Below are positions 42,525-44,364 of a stretch of DNA of 44,364 nucleotides, one piece after another. Position numbers and translations under genes: made by a program. The stretch comes from Pseudomonas fluorescens. Lineage in GTDB: Bacteria > Pseudomonadota > Gammaproteobacteria > Pseudomonadales > Pseudomonadaceae. Within the stretch, counting starts at the first letter, position 1. Each line of letters opens with the position of its first letter. Location: the NCBI RefSeq assembly GCF_902498185.1, contig NZ_CABVIX010000018.1, forward strand, positions 1 through 44,364, given 5' to 3'. Under the pieces are notes generated by a model, which made no database searches, was not told the DNA's origin, and was given only the letters and a program-made list of their open reading frames with translations.

Positions 42525-44135
42525 ATGAACGAGCAAAACCTGATCGAAGTCCGCGACCTCTCGGTCGAATTCATCAGCGGCGAGCAGGTGCAGCGGGTGG
42601 TCGAGGGGATCAGCTTCGACATCCGCAAGGGCGAGACGCTGGCGCTGGTCGGCGAGAGCGGCTCGGGCAAGTCGGTCACCGCTCACTCGATTCTGCGCCT
42701 GCTGCCCTACCCCCTGGCCCGTCATCCCAGTGGCAGCATCCACTATGCTGGGCAGGACTTGCTGACGTTGGGCGAGAAGCCCATGCAGCGCATTCGCGGC
42801 GACCGCATCGCGATGATCTTCCAGGAGCCGATGACCTCGCTCAATCCGCTGCACTCCATCGAAAAGCAGATCAACGAGATTCTCCTGCTGCACAAGGGCC
42901 TGACCGGCAAGCAGGCCACCGCGCGTACCCTGGAGCTGCTTGACCTGGTCGGTATTCCCGAGCCGCGCAAGCGCCTCAAGGCATTGCCCCACGAGCTTTC
43001 CGGCGGCCAGCGCCAGCGGGTGATGATCGCCATGGCCTTGGCAAACGAGCCTGAGCTGCTGATTGCCGACGAACCTACCACGGCGCTCGACGTCACCGTC
43101 CAGCTCAAGATCCTCGACCTGCTCAAATCTCTGCAGGCACGTCTGGGCATGTCCTTGCTGCTGATCAGCCATGACCTGAACCTGGTCAAACGCGTCGCCC
43201 ACCGTGTGTGTGTGATGCAACGCGGGCAGATCGTCGAGCAGGCCGATTGCCAGACTTTGTTCCGCGCCCCGCAGCATCACTACACGCAGATGCTCATCGG
43301 CGCCGAGCCCAGCGGCGAGCCTGCTGCCAACCCAGTGGGCCCGCCGCTGCTGGAGGTCGATGACCTGCGGGTGTGGTTCCCGATCAAGAAGGGCCTGCTG
43401 CGCCGTACCGTGGATCACGTCAAGGCCGTCGATGGCATCAACTTCAGCCTGCCCCAGGGGCAGACGCTGGGCATTGTCGGCGAAAGCGGCTCGGGCAAAT
43501 CGACCCTGGGGCTGGCCATCCTGCGGCTGATCTCGAGCCAGGGTGGAATCCGCTTTCAAGGTCAGTCGCTCGCGGGCCTCAACCAGAAGGAGGTGCGTCC
43601 GCTGCGCCGGCAGATGCAGGTGGTGTTCCAGGATCCGTTTGGCAGCCTCAGCCCGCGCATGTGCGTGGCGGACATCGTCGGTGAAGGCCTGCGCATTCAC
43701 CGGATCGGCAGCCCTGAAGAGCAGGAAGCAGCGATTATCGCGGTGTTGGAGGAAGTGGGCCTCGATCCCCGCACCCGCCATCGTTATCCGCACGAGTTTT
43801 CCGGCGGCCAGCGCCAGCGCATCGCTATTGCTCGAGCGCTGGTGCTCAAGCCGGCGTTGATTCTGCTCGATGAGCCTACCTCGGCGTTGGACCGCACCGT
43901 GCAGCGGCAGGTCGTGGAATTGTTGCGCTCGCTGCAGCGCAAGTACAACCTGACTTACCTGTTTATCAGTCACGATCTGGCGGTGGTCAAGGCGTTGAGT
44001 CATCAGTTGATGGTGATCAAGCAGGGGCAGGTGGTTGAGCAAGGGGATGCGGCAGGGATCTTTCATGCGCCGCGGCATGGTTATACGCGGCAATTGTTGG
44101 AGGCGGCGTTTTTGGGGGAGGATTGTGGGCGGTAG
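42525..44135 (+). CDS. nppD: Peptide ABC transporter ATP-binding protein NppD (YejF-like, tandem ATPase)
   Basis: The 536-residue protein joins two ABC ATPase domains. Each has a Walker A (GESGSGKS), signature (LSGGQRQRV and FSGGQRQRI), Walker B (LLIADEPTTALD and LILLDEPTSALD) and H-loop (LISHDL, FISHDL). It powers the NppBC permease pair. GAGGA lies before ATG 42525, one base after nppC. The last 40 codons are richer in G and T in third positions than the rest of the operon. No clear terminator with a T tract follows. Confidence 0.95.
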   Translation: MNEQNLIEVRDLSVEFISGEQVQRVVEGISFDIRKGETLALVGESGSGKSVTAHSILRLLPYPLARHPSGSIHYAGQDLLTLGEKPMQRIRGDRIAMIFQEPMTSLNPLHSIEKQINEILLLHKGLTGKQATARTLELLDLVGIPEPRKRLKALPHELSGGQRQRVMIAMALANEPELLIADEPTTALDVTVQLKILDLLKSLQARLGMSLLLISHDLNLVKRVAHRVCVMQRGQIVEQADCQTLFRAPQHHYTQMLIGAEPSGEPAANPVGPPLLEVDDLRVWFPIKKGLLRRTVDHVKAVDGINFSLPQGQTLGIVGESGSGKSTLGLAILRLISSQGGIRFQGQSLAGLNQKEVRPLRRQMQVVFQDPFGSLSPRMCVADIVGEGLRIHRIGSPEEQEAAIIAVLEEVGLDPRTRHRYPHEFSGGQRQRIAIARALVLKPALILLDEPTSALDRTVQRQVVELLRSLQRKYNLTYLFISHDLAVVKALSHQLMVIKQGQVVEQGDAAGIFHAPRHGYTRQLLEAAFLGEDCGR

Positions 44136-44216
44136 GTTTTTGGGGGCTTGGGTCATTGGGTGAATATCCAATTTCCTGTAGTGGCGCTTAAACCGGTTTC
44201 GCCCTTATGGCGAGTC

Positions 44217-44292
44217 ACTTTTGTCTTGGCAAAAGTAGGGACTGTCAGATTTTTTGTGTGCGGGCCGGTAACGGCCTGCCGTCAGGCAGGCC
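44217..44292. repeat. Intergenic inverted repeats after nppD
   Basis: ACTTTTG (44217-44223) and CAAAAGT (44230-44236) form one hairpin; GGCCTGCC (44273-44280) and GGCAGGCC (44285-44292) form a perfect eight-pair stem with loop GTCA. From memory, the first (GAGTCACTTTTG...CAAAAGT) belongs to a sequence often seen after genes in Pseudomonas. No gene is visible from 44136 to the right edge. Confidence 0.5.
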
Positions 44293-44364
44293 TTGATTCA
44301 CCAGGTCGGCCTGATGAACCGATCTCCGTACAAAACCGCAAATTGATTCATTGCACTTTTCCAA

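Noticed and set aside
42435..44171. 578-residue minus-strand frame opposite nppD
   Set aside because: Antisense shadow of a tandem ABC ATPase with intact motifs on the plus strand.
1..44364. CRISPR array, tRNA genes, insertion sequences, prophage
   Set aside because: No regularly spaced repeats, cloverleaf sequence, transposase, integrase or phage structural gene was found by eye.

Overview
The window is chromosomal DNA of a Pseudomonas, most likely the P. putida/P. entomophila group. Base composition is GC-rich. The right third carries the block known from P. aeruginosa: ldcA, dnaQ, rnhA, a methyltransferase, gloB, mltD and the nppA1A2BCD peptide transporter. The FMN reductase is close to P. 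putida ChrR, and the Mrp antiporter has the six-gene fused-A/B form known from Pseudomonas. I see no integrase, transposase, tRNA, rRNA body, CRISPR array or prophage gene.

Layout. (1) 1-359: two tandem strong promoters on the minus strand with GC-rich discriminators, very like an rRNA operon promoter region reading out of the window to the left, beside the rhtA promoter. (2) 360-6239: an RhtA-type exporter, a small lipoprotein, an M24B aminopeptidase P, and a DUF3182 / alpha-beta hydrolase / isochorismatase cluster. (3) 6255-7853: an XRE-cupin regulator divergent from a second EamA exporter. The operator-like motif between them also lies in front of rhtA, which suggests a small export regulon. 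(4) 8004-14052: a complete Mrp/Sha monovalent cation/proton antiporter operon with overlapping genes. (5) 14077-15323: an uncharacterised 156-residue protein and a DksA-like factor lacking two of the four zinc-finger cysteines. (6) 15665-28759: an accessory-looking region with two giant toxin-like genes, one of 1519 residues and unknown activity, the other of 1493 residues with leucine-rich repeats and a C-terminal NEL-type E3 ubiquitin ligase domain. They flank a four-gene beta-oxidation cluster of the type used for isoleucine or branched-chain acyl-CoA catabolism. (7) 28917-32110: a ChrR-type quinone reductase, a small conserved protein and lysine decarboxylase. (8) 32187-44135: dnaQ, rnhA, methyltransferase, gloB and mltD, then the two-binding-protein Npp/Yej peptide ABC transporter. 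(9) 44136-44364: intergenic repeats and hairpins.

The parts most worth following up are the paired giant toxin-like proteins, which share a central hydrophobic hairpin although only one has a recognisable catalytic domain; the shared operator motif linking two exporters to one XRE-cupin regulator; and the DUF3182 (ATP-grasp-like) / hydrolase pair, whose substrate is unknown. All assignments come from reading sequence and remembered families; no database search was run.
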